The notes under the pieces were generated by a model. That model worked only from the letters and a program-made list of their open reading frames with translations, ran no database searches and was not told where the DNA came from. Positions 1-8,073 of a DNA stretch of 64,000 nt are shown in pieces. Within the stretch, counting starts at the first letter, position 1; every line of letters starts with the position of its first letter. The DNA lies in assembly GCA_964351865.1 (NCBI GenBank), contig CAYGPJ010000021.1, forward strand, positions 1-64,000. Direction: 5' to 3'. The stretch comes from JBCDJI01 sp964351865 (lineage in GTDB: Bacteria; Verrucomicrobiota; Verrucomicrobiia; Methylacidiphilales; JBCBYL01). The position numbers and the translations under genes are program-made.

Positions 1-317
1 TCACTTCAAATGTACAGCTTTTACCGCCGATTTAGTCTTGGTTGAACACTAGGACCAGTTCAAAATGATTAAACCGCGAAATACGCCAATAACGCTAAAT
101 CTGGCATCGGAAAAATAGAATTTTAAAGGCTAAAATTTTAGCTTCTTTCGCGGCATCCTGCTCGCGAATCCTTTCGGAGTTCGCGGTTATCAAGACCCCT
201 GAATTATTTAGCTTACTCCATTTAATTTGGCATGAGACGCAAAGGTGCCAAGGCTACGGGGAGGTACACTCCATGACTTGACTTTTTATGGAGTCAATTC
301 ACTCTTTATTCGCTCTT
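1..317. other. Intergenic left edge, no gene seen
   Basis: AT-rich sequence with no convincing reading frame. Around 236-260 is a short stretch resembling the eroded dispersed repeat seen later in the window (ACGCAAAGGTGCCAAGG). At 278-297 TTGACT and AGTCAA form a 6-bp inverted repeat with an 8-nt spacer just upstream of the first antitoxin gene. It could be a -35 element within an operator, but no good -10 follows. Confidence 0.5.
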
Positions 318-590
318 ATGAAAACAATCGCGATCAGTGATTTAAAGAAATCCCGTGAAATGCGGGAGCTGTTGCTTAAAAATAAGGAACTTATCTTGAC
401 GCGCGATGGTCGTCCGGAGGCGATTATGGTGCCTGTCGATGCGGAGTCCCTAGAGTCGACGTTGAGAGCAGTGCGACGCGCTCTGTTCAGTGAAGCGGTC
501 ACTCAGATCCGCCAGCGCGCCTCCTCTTCCCCGCTTACTCCCGAGGAGATCGATGCGGAAATTTCAGCGGCGCGGACGAGTCGGCGGTGA
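318..590 (+). CDS. Type II antitoxin, Phd/YefM-like
   Basis: Small 90-residue protein beginning MKTIAISDLKKSREM. The N-terminus resembles the Phd/YefM antitoxin fold: a short strand, a helix carrying regularly spaced Lys/Arg, then the segment LILTRDGRPEAIMVPV. The C-terminal half is charged and probably the toxin-neutralising tail. An in-frame ATG at 288 would add ten residues, but family alignments usually start at the MKTI-type position, so 318 is preferred. The stop overlaps the GTG of the PIN-domain gene by four bases (GTGA), the coupling typical of toxin-antitoxin pairs. Its expected role is to bind the toxin and repress its own operon. Pairing is inferred from gene order. Confidence 0.72.
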   Translation: MKTIAISDLKKSREMRELLLKNKELILTRDGRPEAIMVPVDAESLESTLRAVRRALFSEAVTQIRQRASSSPLTPEEIDAEISAARTSRR

Positions 591-997
591 AAATTGTCTG
601 TGATACCAATGTTCTAATCTCTGGATTGTGGTCCCCTTTTGGTCCACCGGGAAAGCTCATTGATTTATTACGGGTCGGACATCTGACACTTTGTGTGGAT
701 GATCGTATTTATGGCGAATATCAGGAGGTGCTGCAGCGTCCTCGCTTTGCTTCCCGGATAACCGCCGCAGAACGGGGGCTGATACTGGATTTTATCCAGT
801 CGGAATCCGAATGGGTGTTGTGCCACGAGTTTCTAAACCATCTGCCCGACCCGGATGACGCGCCTTTTGCAGAAGTTGCTCTCCTTTGCGATGTGCCGCT
901 GGTGACGGGTAACGAAAAGCATTACCCGACTGCCCAATGTCAGGCGCTTAAGGTGTGCAGCCCTGCTGACTTTTTGAATAAGGTGTCAGGGGCATAG
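587..997 (+). CDS. PIN-domain toxin, COG1569-type
   Basis: This 136-residue protein is predicted to be a Mg-dependent RNase toxin. It opens with KIVCDTNVLISGL, whose Asp is the first acidic residue of the PIN active site. Later acidic positions are the Glu in YGEYQEVL and the Asp pair in LPDPDDAPFAEVAL, followed by LVTGNEKHY, the usual fourth motif. The start codon is GTG and overlaps the antitoxin stop by four bases, so translation is probably coupled. Length and motifs match the 'putative toxin-antitoxin system toxin component, PIN family' group rather than classic VapC. Its RNA target cannot be read from sequence. Confidence 0.85.
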   Translation: MKIVCDTNVLISGLWSPFGPPGKLIDLLRVGHLTLCVDDRIYGEYQEVLQRPRFASRITAAERGLILDFIQSESEWVLCHEFLNHLPDPDDAPFAEVALLCDVPLVTGNEKHYPTAQCQALKVCSPADFLNKVSGA

Positions 998-1034
998 TCT
1001 AATTTAAATACCTTCTCCCCCTAAATCGGGGGGT

Positions 1035-1051
1035 CAGCGGCGGAGCCGCTG
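1035..1051. repeat. Short GC hairpin after PIN gene
   Basis: A perfect inverted repeat, CAGCGGC-GGA-GCCGCTG, follows a C5/G6 complementary stretch at about 1016-1033. No T-run follows on either side, so a rho-independent terminator is not well supported. It may be an eroded dispersed palindrome or a weak transcript end for the first toxin-antitoxin operon. Confidence 0.4.
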
Positions 1052-1148
1052 AAATACGAAATGAGCAGACCGAAATCCGAAAAGGAGACCTGAAAGCTGC
1101 CCGATCTGAATTTCAGGACAGGAAAGGAACTGGGGGCAATTTTGTATA

Positions 1149-1192
1149 AGTCAATCATCCACGATTGACTAGTTGGTCTAATAGACTATGTT
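1149..1192 (+). promoter_or_regulatory. Promoter with operator-like inverted repeats
   Basis: An 8-bp perfect inverted repeat (AGTCAATC, six bases, GATTGACT; 1149-1156 and 1163-1170) ends on a -35-like TTGACT at 1165-1170. After a 16-nt spacer comes TATGTT at 1187-1192. A second inverted repeat, GTCTA-A-TAGAC (1176-1186), fills the spacer. The antitoxin ATG at 1199 lies about where transcription would begin, so the mRNA is probably leaderless. Both repeats are well placed for autorepression. The TTGACT/AGTCAA half-site also appears upstream of the first toxin-antitoxin pair (278-297). Confidence 0.5.
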
Positions 1193-1198
1193 TTACTT

Positions 1199-1441
1199 AT
1201 GCAGGTGAACATTCATGAAGCTAAAGCCAAGCTATCTGCTCTGGTGGAATTAGCCGAAAAGGGGGAGCAAGTCATTTTAGCCCGCCGTAAAAAACCGGTG
1301 GCACGTATCGTGGCGGAACATCACCGTCCGGCGACCCGCATCGGGGGACTGGCGGGACGCGAGTTTCATATGGGAGCGGCCTTTGACGATCCTGAAAAAA
1401 ATCAGGCAATTGCATCGGATTTTGACTTAGTCTCTAAATAA
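1199..1441 (+). CDS. Type II antitoxin, Phd/YefM family
   Basis: An 80-residue protein with the classic Phd/YefM N-terminus MQVNIHEAKAKLSALVELA, followed by GEQVILARRKKPVARIV. This is the DNA-binding dimer region that recognises the operon's own operator. The C-terminal 35 residues (GGLAGREFHMGAAFDDPEK) look like the flexible toxin-binding tail. There is no Shine-Dalgarno sequence; the ATG sits roughly seven bases after a -10-like box, suggesting leaderless translation. The PIN toxin gene follows after three bases. Predicted to neutralise that toxin and repress the pair. Confidence 0.85.
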   Translation: MQVNIHEAKAKLSALVELAEKGEQVILARRKKPVARIVAEHHRPATRIGGLAGREFHMGAAFDDPEKNQAIASDFDLVSK

Positions 1442-1444
1442 CCG

Positions 1445-1852
1445 ATGAAGCCCTCGGATGTTCATGGCTGGCTATTGGATACCCATACGCTGCTCTGGAT
1501 GCTTTATGGTGATGCCCGACTCTCCCCTGCAGCACGCTCACTGATTGATGGGGAACTTCCCTTAGCCTATTCATCCGTCAGTTTCTGGGAGATTGCCCAG
1601 AAACGCAGCGGTAAAGGATTTGATTTCCAGATCGAGGAGGACTGGGACATCGTCCTGCCCCGTGAACTGAAACGGATCGAGGTGATTCGCTTTGATCTGG
1701 AAGCGAGCGACTGCCGTACCCTCGAGAAACTTCCGCTACACCACCGCGATCCGTTTGATCGCATGCTGATTTCAAAAGCTCTGACGCGACGCTACGGTAT
1801 TATTTCCAAAGATGAGGCGTTTGATGCGTACGATGTGCTGAGGAAATGGTGA
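1445..1852 (+). CDS. PIN-domain VapC-like toxin
   Basis: A 135-residue ribonuclease toxin of the VapC/COG3744 type. The first acidic motif is WLLDTHTLLWML, the second is SSVSFWEIAQKRS (conserved Glu), and the third is HHRDPFDRMLISKAL with its paired Asp. The closing IISKDEAFDAYDV carries the last acidic residue. All four PIN active-site positions are present, so it should be functional. It lies three bases behind its Phd-like antitoxin and forms a complete two-gene module. Together with the preceding pair it makes two adjacent but unrelated antitoxin/PIN cassettes at this edge of the window. Confidence 0.88.
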   Translation: MKPSDVHGWLLDTHTLLWMLYGDARLSPAARSLIDGELPLAYSSVSFWEIAQKRSGKGFDFQIEEDWDIVLPRELKRIEVIRFDLEASDCRTLEKLPLHHRDPFDRMLISKALTRRYGIISKDEAFDAYDVLRKW

Positions 1853-1870
1853 CGTTTTGCTTTCCGTGAA

Positions 1871-2656
1871 TTAACTATCCCGATCACTGATGTGAAAAAA
1901 GCGGCGGATCAGTTCGGCGTGGGAGTTGACTCCGAAGTAGCGGTAGATGTCGCGGATGTATCCGGACAACGTATTGGTTGAGATCTTCATCTGCGCGGCC
2001 ATTTCTTTACGGGACATTCCGTCCAGTAACAGATTCAGCGCTATCTGCTGTTGCGGATGGAGTTTCGGTACCGTCACTCCCCGGTCTTCCGGCCAGCCTA
2101 GTTCATGCAGCCAGGGCACTTCGGTGAGCACGGTATGCGCCATCCGGCGCTCGCGTTCTGTGAAGTGATCCTTTCCGGTCTGGCGGTAGAACCCGACTGC
2201 ACTGCCACTCCTTGCGTCCAGCGGCCGGATCGATGCCATGACGCGCCCCAGTCCCGCCTCACTCCACATCTCAAACGCCGGTGATTTGGAAAACTGATCC
2301 TGCGTATCCACCTGCCATTGCGTCCGAGTGAGATGGCACTGCTTTTCTTCCAGTTCTTTAAAAAACGGCCCCCACACCCAGCCCATATCCGGATGGGCGA
2401 GCACCTTCAGATACTGCGAAAAACTGGCCTCGTTAAATCCGCCATGCACGTAATTGACATAGACCTGCGGCTGGTCATTGCCCGGTTGGCACATCAGGCT
2501 CCAGACCCAGTAGTCGGCGTCGATCAGTTCACTCAATCCGGAAATGAGGTAACGTTTTTTGTGGGCATGATCGCCTTCCTGAGCGACCACCCCTCCGAGC
2601 AGACGCACCAAATCGCGCACGTCTGTTTCTGATAAAAATTCTGTTTCGTCTGCCAT
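1871..2656 (-). CDS. LuxR-type regulator, paralogue 1
   Basis: A 261-residue regulator with a C-terminal LuxR/GerE helix-turn-helix (about residues 198-255: LHPQQQIALNLLLDGMSRKE, then ISTNTLSGYIRDIYRYFGV). The N-terminal 190 residues match no named sensor domain that I recognise, but they closely match two paralogues upstream in the same operon. Shared blocks are VRDLVRLLGG, a Lys/Arg-rich step, GLSELIDADYWVWSL and, before the HTH, WLHELGWPEDRGVTVP. No REC phosphoacceptor pattern is visible, and the autoinducer-binding motif of LuxR/TraR proteins is not evident. It is the last gene of the operon, seven bases after the TonB-dependent receptor. Likely a ligand- or redox-responsive regulator of that receptor; the ligand is unknown. 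Confidence 0.85.
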   Translation of the reverse strand: MADETEFLSETDVRDLVRLLGGVVAQEGDHAHKKRYLISGLSELIDADYWVWSLMCQPGNDQPQVYVNYVHGGFNEASFSQYLKVLAHPDMGWVWGPFFKELEEKQCHLTRTQWQVDTQDQFSKSPAFEMWSEAGLGRVMASIRPLDARSGSAVGFYRQTGKDHFTERERRMAHTVLTEVPWLHELGWPEDRGVTVPKLHPQQQIALNLLLDGMSRKEMAAQMKISTNTLSGYIRDIYRYFGVNSHAELIRRFFHISDRDS

Positions 2657-2663
2657 ACTGACT

Positions 2664-4700
2664 TCAATATTTCAAAGTCAGTTCACACCCCACTACCTGC
2701 GGGGTTCCGGCGATACCGACTCCGAACTCGGGCATTTTGAGGTCGTAGTAACTGGCGTCGAGCAGATTTCTCCCAAAGAGGTGGAGTCCAAAATATTCCC
2801 CCTCATACCCGAAGCGGGCGTGGAGCTGGGCGATAGGCACTTGACGTCCCAGAGGCAGGTTTTTGCTTTCGCCGTAGATGGTTCCGTTGATCTCGGTCTC
2901 TACCCGCGCATTCCAGCCGGTGCGGTGACGATAGGCGAGATACGTGATAGCTTCAAAGTCAGGCAGGAAGGGTACTCGCTTGCCTTCCAGATCGGCTCCA
3001 GTGACCGGATCGGTCAGCTTGGCAAAGCGGGCCTGGGTCGTCCCGAAACTGGCACCAAACACCAGTCCATCAACGGGTTCATACGACACATCCACTTCCC
3101 CTCCCCAGGAATGTGCCAGCGGGGCATTGCTGACGGTGTAGTTCGCTGCGCTGCCGAAACGTTCATACTGGTAGTCGCGTATGCGGTAGTAGAAACCTCC
3201 CGCATTCACCTGCAGTCGATCATTGAACCAGCGGGACTTGACGCCTACTTCCCCGAAAACGGTTTCTTCCTGATCGTATTCCTGCAGGTTGCTGCTGCCA
3301 TGAAAGGTGGCAACGCCTCCGGCACGATGAGACAACCCGGCACGGGCATAGGTGAGCAGCATTGCCGTCGGGCGGTATTCCAAACCCAGTTGCGGACTGG
3401 CGAACCATTCCACTTTGGAAGCATTCTCATTCGTCGGCACACCAGTCAGGATATTGCTTGATCGCTGATAGCCGCGTTTCTCGCGGATGTCGAACCGCAC
3501 CGCCGGCACCAATGCCAGCGTTGAGGTCAATGGCACACTTAGCTCTCCGAACAATGCCCCGGCTGTTTCCCCGGTACCATAGTCATGCCGGTCGGTCAGT
3601 GGAATCGGTCCAAATCTGCGCTCGATATTAAATTCTGCGGTATCATGCGAAAAGAAAGCTCCCCCCTGCCACATGAACTCCTCATGAAATTCCCGATTAT
3701 CGGATCCCACCCGGACTTCCTGAATCCAGTTACGGCGAGCGATGTTTCCGTCTTTGAGGAAAAAGACTGCGGCGGGAGTGAGATCCAGATCTGCTGTAAA
3801 TGGGTCCTGATTCCAAGCATGAAAAACCGTCGCGGAAGAAATGAAATGTTCCCCATCCGCATAGCGCGAGGTAAAGCTGATCGAGCGGTTCTCGGACCCC
3901 ATTTCACCGGGCGCGGTCAGCGACAGAGTCGTAGGATCATTGGTGACTAGTGGAGCAAAGCGCTGCCCGCCATCTTCAAATTTCCCCTGCTCGTATTTCA
4001 GGTCAAACGACCAGAAAATGTCCGGCTGCCAGGTGAGTTTCACTGAGCCGCCATAGCCGAACTGTCCATCCACATGGCGGCCGGAAACGGTGTCGTATTG
4101 ATAGCCGTCGCGTCGCGAGTGGAAGCCGGTGATGGTAAGATAGAGTTGATCGTCAATCAATGCTCCTGAGGCGGATACGGTTTCCTGGAACAAATCATGG
4201 CTGCCGAAAACAGTAACGCTCTCCGCGCGCCAGGTATTCTCCGCACGACGGGAGAAAATCTCGACACTGCCGGCAGCCGCATTGAGCCCCGTCGTGCCGG
4301 AACGGGCACCCCGTTCCACTGTCACATAATCGATATTCGACTGCGGCATGGAAAAAGTGGAGGGTCGCAGGTAAGGCACTCCGTCCACATAAAAAACCAG
4401 CGCGGGATCGGAGTAAAAAAAGGAATTCATGATTCCACGGGCGCCACTGACAGAATTAAAAGAACGTGCTCCCATGTCATGATAAACCACATTCGGCATT
4501 TGCCCTGCGACATCCCCGTAAGTGGATTCCGTTTTAACCAATAGATCATCCCGCTTCAGGACGGCCGCATTGCGAGCCTGCCGGAACAATCGGTCGGTTG
4601 GATCCGGATCTGCCACGACATGAATGACCGGCAAATGTTCGGCCAGCACCGTCAGTGCTGTCGCCAGATAAAACCCGCAAGTGACTAAGAACTTTCTCAT
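2664..4700 (-). CDS. TonB-dependent outer membrane receptor
   Basis: A 678-residue receptor with a signal peptide (MRKFLVTCGFYLATALTVLA), a plug domain to about residue 160 (ARNAAVLKRDDLLVKTESTY, later VDGVPYLRPSTF and IDYVTVERG), and a 22-strand-type barrel ending in an aromatic residue (CELTLKY). The barrel has the RLQVNAGGFYYRIRDYQYE and LFGRNLLDASYYDLKMPEFG segments common in the family. It imports a bulky ligand such as a siderophore, vitamin or glycan fragment using TonB energy; the substrate cannot be assigned. It starts one base after the stop of LuxR paralogue 2, and LuxR paralogue 1 follows seven bases downstream, so it is embedded in a regulator-rich operon. No separate carboxypeptidase-like N-terminal domain or sigma-interaction domain is present. 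Confidence 0.92.
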   Translation of the reverse strand: MRKFLVTCGFYLATALTVLAEHLPVIHVVADPDPTDRLFRQARNAAVLKRDDLLVKTESTYGDVAGQMPNVVYHDMGARSFNSVSGARGIMNSFFYSDPALVFYVDGVPYLRPSTFSMPQSNIDYVTVERGARSGTTGLNAAAGSVEIFSRRAENTWRAESVTVFGSHDLFQETVSASGALIDDQLYLTITGFHSRRDGYQYDTVSGRHVDGQFGYGGSVKLTWQPDIFWSFDLKYEQGKFEDGGQRFAPLVTNDPTTLSLTAPGEMGSENRSISFTSRYADGEHFISSATVFHAWNQDPFTADLDLTPAAVFFLKDGNIARRNWIQEVRVGSDNREFHEEFMWQGGAFFSHDTAEFNIERRFGPIPLTDRHDYGTGETAGALFGELSVPLTSTLALVPAVRFDIREKRGYQRSSNILTGVPTNENASKVEWFASPQLGLEYRPTAMLLTYARAGLSHRAGGVATFHGSSNLQEYDQEETVFGEVGVKSRWFNDRLQVNAGGFYYRIRDYQYERFGSAANYTVSNAPLAHSWGGEVDVSYEPVDGLVFGASFGTTQARFAKLTDPVTGADLEGKRVPFLPDFEAITYLAYRHRTGWNARVETEINGTIYGESKNLPLGRQVPIAQLHARFGYEGEYFGLHLFGRNLLDASYYDLKMPEFGVGIAGTPQVVGCELTLKY

Positions 4701-4701
4701 C

Positions 4702-5469
4702 TCACTTCGTCATGAATTTCTTCATCAGAGAGGCCTGTGAATTCACCCCGAAGTGACGGAAGACATCCTTCACATAGCCGGAGACGGTGTGCTCGGAGAG
4801 CTTCATGTGACGGGTAATTTCTTTGCGACTGGAACCATCAAGCAAGAGATTCAGGATGATCCGCTGCTGCGGATACAACGTGGGGACTTGAGCACCACGA
4901 TCTTCCGGCCAGCCCGTCATGTGCAACCAGGGCACTTCCTGCATCATGATATGTAATAACTGCTTATCGCGGTCGCAGAAGAGCGGGGCCTTCAACCTCC
5001 GGTAAAATGCCACCGCACTGTAAGACTGCTGATCCAACGGGTATGCACTTATGAGGATCGGTCCAATATCAATTTCTTCCCATTCCTCCTTCATGCCACC
5101 ACCGTAAGCCAAACCATCCGGGTCAATCTCCTGCCGCAACATGGTGGTCTGTTTCTGATCGCGGAGTAATTTCCCATAGAAAGTCGCCGTCACCTGTGCG
5201 AGCTGAGGGTTTTCTACCGCAGCAACAAAGGACGCAAAGCGGGCCTCATCAAATCCGCCATGCATAAATCCGGCCAGCACCTGCCCTTTTTCCAGTACCG
5301 TCTGACATCCCAACGTCCAAACCCAGGCATCGGCATTAATCAGACCGCTCAACCCCTCCATCAGCACCCGCTTCATTCTGGAGTGCTCCCTGCCATGGCT
5401 GGCCACATCTCCCAACAACCTCACCATCGCCCGCGCATCCGCCTCGGACACAGCACTGGCCTCACTCAT
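4702..5469 (-). CDS. LuxR-type regulator, paralogue 2
   Basis: A 255-residue protein from the ATG at 5469, preceded at good spacing by GGAAG. In-frame ATG (5472) and GTG (5481) codons lie just upstream. The C-terminal HTH is clear (LYPQQRIILNLLLDGSSRKE and LSEHTVSGYVKDVFRHFGV). The N-terminal sensor region repeats the paralogue signature: ARAMVRLLGD, an MKRVLMEGL step, LINADAWVWTLGCQ and WLHMTGWPEDRGAQVP. It overlaps the stop of paralogue 3 by eight bases and ends one base before the receptor start, so all are surely co-transcribed. No phosphorylation domain is seen. Regulation of the adjacent receptor is an inference from gene order. Confidence 0.85.
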   Translation of the reverse strand: MSEASAVSEADARAMVRLLGDVASHGREHSRMKRVLMEGLSGLINADAWVWTLGCQTVLEKGQVLAGFMHGGFDEARFASFVAAVENPQLAQVTATFYGKLLRDQKQTTMLRQEIDPDGLAYGGGMKEEWEEIDIGPILISAYPLDQQSYSAVAFYRRLKAPLFCDRDKQLLHIMMQEVPWLHMTGWPEDRGAQVPTLYPQQRIILNLLLDGSSRKEITRHMKLSEHTVSGYVKDVFRHFGVNSQASLMKKFMTK

Positions 5470-6256
5470 CATGACTTCCACTTAAAAACTTCTTCATCAA
5501 TGCTGCCTGTGAATTCACCTCGAAGTGGCGGTAGACGTCTTTGACATAACCGGAGACGGTATTTTCAGAAATGTTCATTTGCTCTGCGATGCACTTACGA
5601 CTGAGACCGTCCAAGAGCAGATTCAGCACGGTGCGTTGCTGCGGGTAGAGACGAGGAACCGTTACCCCGCGGTCTTCCGGCCAGCCAGACAGATGCAACC
5701 ACTCAACCTCTTCCAGCATGATGTGCGCGATTTTTTTTTCGCGCTCGGAAAAATGTGCTTTACCGACCTTACGATAAACCGCAATACAACTGAGCGAGTC
5801 TGCATCCAACGGAAAACCACTCATCATGACCGGACCAATGTTAGCATCCTCCCAAAGATCATTAACATCGGGTTGATACGAAAGCTGATCAGGATCCATT
5901 TCATCCCTTGTCATGGTGGCATGTTCGAGGTCTGTGGCCAACTTGAGATAAAAGGGTTCGACCACCTTTCCCATCACCGGATGGTTGAGAGTCTTTAATA
6001 ATTTACTGAAGCCCACCTCGCCCAGACCTTCATGCATGAAGCTGGAGTAAATCTGCTCCTCACCCGGCTTAAGTTGGCACCCGAGTGCCCATACCCAGGC
6101 GTCAGCCTGAATCAGTTCGCACAAGCCTTCCATCAGGAAGCGCTTCTTATCGGCATGCCCCCCCTCCAGAGCCGCTACCTGCCCCAGTAACCGCACCATG
6201 GCCCGCGCGTCTTTTTCATAAATTTTTGAACTCATTTCCTCACTTAACATGCCCAT
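5462..6256 (-). CDS. LuxR-type regulator, paralogue 3
   Basis: First gene of the receptor operon, 264 residues from the ATG at 6256. Paralogue alignment suggests translation may begin at the ATG at 6235 (MSSKIYEKDARAMVRLLGQ); no start has an ideal ribosome site. The HTH is at about residues 205-258 (LYPQQRTVLNLLLDGLSRK and ISENTVSGYVKDVYRHF). The sensor half contains LCELIQADAWVWALGCQLK, IGPVMMSGFPLDADSLS and WLHLSGWPEDRGVTVP, shared with its two siblings. Its upstream region carries a perfect 32-bp palindrome that is a plausible binding site for one or more of the three paralogues. Confidence 0.85.
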   Translation of the reverse strand: MGMLSEEMSSKIYEKDARAMVRLLGQVAALEGGHADKKRFLMEGLCELIQADAWVWALGCQLKPGEEQIYSSFMHEGLGEVGFSKLLKTLNHPVMGKVVEPFYLKLATDLEHATMTRDEMDPDQLSYQPDVNDLWEDANIGPVMMSGFPLDADSLSCIAVYRKVGKAHFSEREKKIAHIMLEEVEWLHLSGWPEDRGVTVPRLYPQQRTVLNLLLDGLSRKCIAEQMNISENTVSGYVKDVYRHFEVNSQAALMKKFLSGSHDE

Positions 6257-6304
6257 GCAGACACAATCCTAACTTTGATAAGATTTACTTAACATTTCAA
6301 TAGA

Positions 6305-6336
6305 AATAATTATACGTGATTTCACGTATAATTATT
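6305..6336. promoter_or_regulatory. 32-bp perfect palindrome, candidate operator
   Basis: The arms AATAATTATACGTGA (6305-6319) and TCACGTATAATTATT (6322-6336) are exact reverse complements with a two-base TT spacer. The site is about 50 bp upstream of the 5' end of the triple-LuxR/receptor operon and next to no other gene start. The dyad symmetry, size and position are typical of a dimeric HTH operator. The AT-rich outer arms (TATAATTATT) could also supply a -10 element in either direction. Binding by the LuxR paralogues is inferred. Confidence 0.6.
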
Positions 6337-6908
6337 AACTAACAAACGATGAGCTTAATCTATACCACCGAGGTCCATGTACACCCGAATGTAACATTTC
6401 CGTGTACTTCAAGATGGAAGCCACAACTCGGGTATAGCCAAGAGTCACCATCAATTTCGTCTGGGGGAATAACGGCAACCGCAAGCGGACTGCAGGAGGA
6501 GAAAGAACCACGGGAACACGGGGGCCTTTTTTGACGCCAAGGACGAAACTCCGTAAATATTCGCGAGGAAGGTACGCAAAGCGGGAACCGTTCTTTATTT
6601 TCGGGAACTACGGGAACCCTTTTTAAACCACTAATCACGCTAATCACGCTAAATTCGAGGACCTTTAAATTCAGGAACTAAAAATGAAGCCCATTTCATA
6701 TTTCCTGTTTTAATTTAGCGTATTTGGCAGCTTGTCGCGCCGAAGCCTTGGCGTAGGAGGCTATTTAGCGATTATTAACTTCCCCTCCCGAAACCTGCAA
6801 CAGGCAACGCGCCCCCCCCTTCGAAGCAGGTGTCTGCAAGATCCCCTAAAAATTCTATATCCAGCCGCAGAATATTCTGTACGATTCCCGCAATCCTTCT
6901 ATTTTATC
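6337..6908. other. Intergenic with eroded dispersed repeat
   Basis: About 570 bp without a convincing gene. An open frame at 6349-6534 has no ribosome site and low-complexity content, so it is not called. At 6541-6620 lies one copy of the dispersed repeat whose core reads ACGCAAAGCGGGAACCGTT and then CGGGAACTACGGGAACC. It is followed by CACTAATCACGCTAATCACG, a short tandem. Around 6732-6765 is GTCGCGCCGAAGCCTTGGCG. None has coding character. Confidence 0.55.
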
Positions 6909-8063
6909 ATGATGACTCTTCGTTGCCCCTTAACGGCTTTTGCCCTGTTGACCGTTTTTTTACACCCCGGCTATCTAATCGCTCAATCTCCCGTTATTAC
7001 TGTTAAGGCGGGGGACGCCATCCCTCTCTCCATCACGGCCAGCGGAGAACTAGGTAACATTCTTAAGAATAACTTTACGCTTTCTGGAGCCACCACCGTA
7101 GCCAGTGACGGGCAGGCAGACTTTTCATTATCCGCCACCACCACTGCGTCCGGCGTAAACGGAACATTGAAAAGCTCTTCAGGTCAGACCCGATTCACGA
7201 AAAGTTTCAGCGGTGATGTCCGTAGTGCGGCGCATCAACTGACTGACGCCGTCATCATGGACATCACCGGAAAACCGGGTATCGCGAGGTCTAAAATCAC
7301 TTTTGTCAGTAAACAGTCCGGCAACAAGGAACTCTATATCATGGATAGTGACGGCGCTGGAGTGCGTCAGATCACCCAAGACAAGTCCATTGCCTTGGGG
7401 CCTAAGTTTTCTCCAGATGGCAACCGTATCGCCTTCACCTCCTACAAGTCCGGCTATCCGGATGTCTGGGTGATCGATCTGGTCAAATCAACCAAACGTT
7501 CCATCGCCTACTTCCCGGGTGTTAATTCGGGAGCCGCCTTCTCACCCGATGGAAACACCTTGGCATTGACCCTCTCGAAAGATGGCAACACCGATCTCTA
7601 CACCATGCCGGCCAATGGCGGCAACCCGACCCGCATCGCCCGCACCCGCGGCACGGAAGCCTCTCCCTCGTGGTCGCCCGACGGAAAAGAAATCGTCTTT
7701 GTCTCGGATGTCAGAGGATCCCCGCAGTTATACCTCGTTCCAGCCAGTGGCGGCTCACTGTCCCGCATGAAATCCTTCGCAACCTACACCACCGAGCCGG
7801 ACTGGTCGCCGGATGGCAATTTTATCGCCTATTCCATCATGACCGCTGGCCAGAGCCAGATCGCCATGACTGACTTGCGCACCCAGCAGCAGACAATCCT
7901 GACCTCGGGTGGCAACAACGAAAGCCCGAGTTGGGCGCGCGACTCCCGTCACCTCGTTTTCGCTAAGTCCGGGAAAATCCACCTTTGCGATACCCTCACC
8001 AAAAAAATCACTCCACTCAGCAGCAACATTTCTAGCTGTACAGAACCCAATATTTCGCGTTAA
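6909..8063 (+). CDS. tolB: TolB-like beta-propeller protein
   Basis: A 384-residue periplasmic protein from the ATG at 6909 (ATG at 6912 also possible). A long upstream in-frame extension to 6732 lacks coding character. The N-terminal signal peptide is LTAFALLTVFLHPGYLIAQS. An N-terminal alpha/beta domain runs to about residue 130, ending in a SKITFVSKQSGNKELYIMD block. Then come repeated PD40/WD40-like blades (FSPDGNRIAFTS, FSPDGNTLALTL, WSPDGKEIVFVS, WSPDGNFIAYS). In the Tol-Pal system TolB docks to Pal and couples the inner-membrane TolQRA motor to the outer membrane during division. A Pal gene follows after ten bases, which supports the assignment. tolQ, tolR and tolA are not in the window. 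Confidence 0.88.
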   Translation: MMTLRCPLTAFALLTVFLHPGYLIAQSPVITVKAGDAIPLSITASGELGNILKNNFTLSGATTVASDGQADFSLSATTTASGVNGTLKSSSGQTRFTKSFSGDVRSAAHQLTDAVIMDITGKPGIARSKITFVSKQSGNKELYIMDSDGAGVRQITQDKSIALGPKFSPDGNRIAFTSYKSGYPDVWVIDLVKSTKRSIAYFPGVNSGAAFSPDGNTLALTLSKDGNTDLYTMPANGGNPTRIARTRGTEASPSWSPDGKEIVFVSDVRGSPQLYLVPASGGSLSRMKSFATYTTEPDWSPDGNFIAYSIMTAGQSQIAMTDLRTQQQTILTSGGNNESPSWARDSRHLVFAKSGKIHLCDTLTKKITPLSSNISSCTEPNISR

Positions 8064-8073
8064 CTCATTGCTT

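Noticed and set aside
2781..3461. A 226-codon frame opposite the TonB receptor
   Set aside because: Shadow frame; the receptor motifs span this region on the other strand.
1871..6256. Classical quorum sensing by the LuxR-type proteins
   Set aside because: No autoinducer-binding motif is evident and no LuxI-type synthase is present; only the HTH is LuxR-like.
6349..6534. Open frame of about 61 codons upstream of tolB
   Set aside because: No ribosome site, no recognisable sequence, and it lies beside an eroded repeat.
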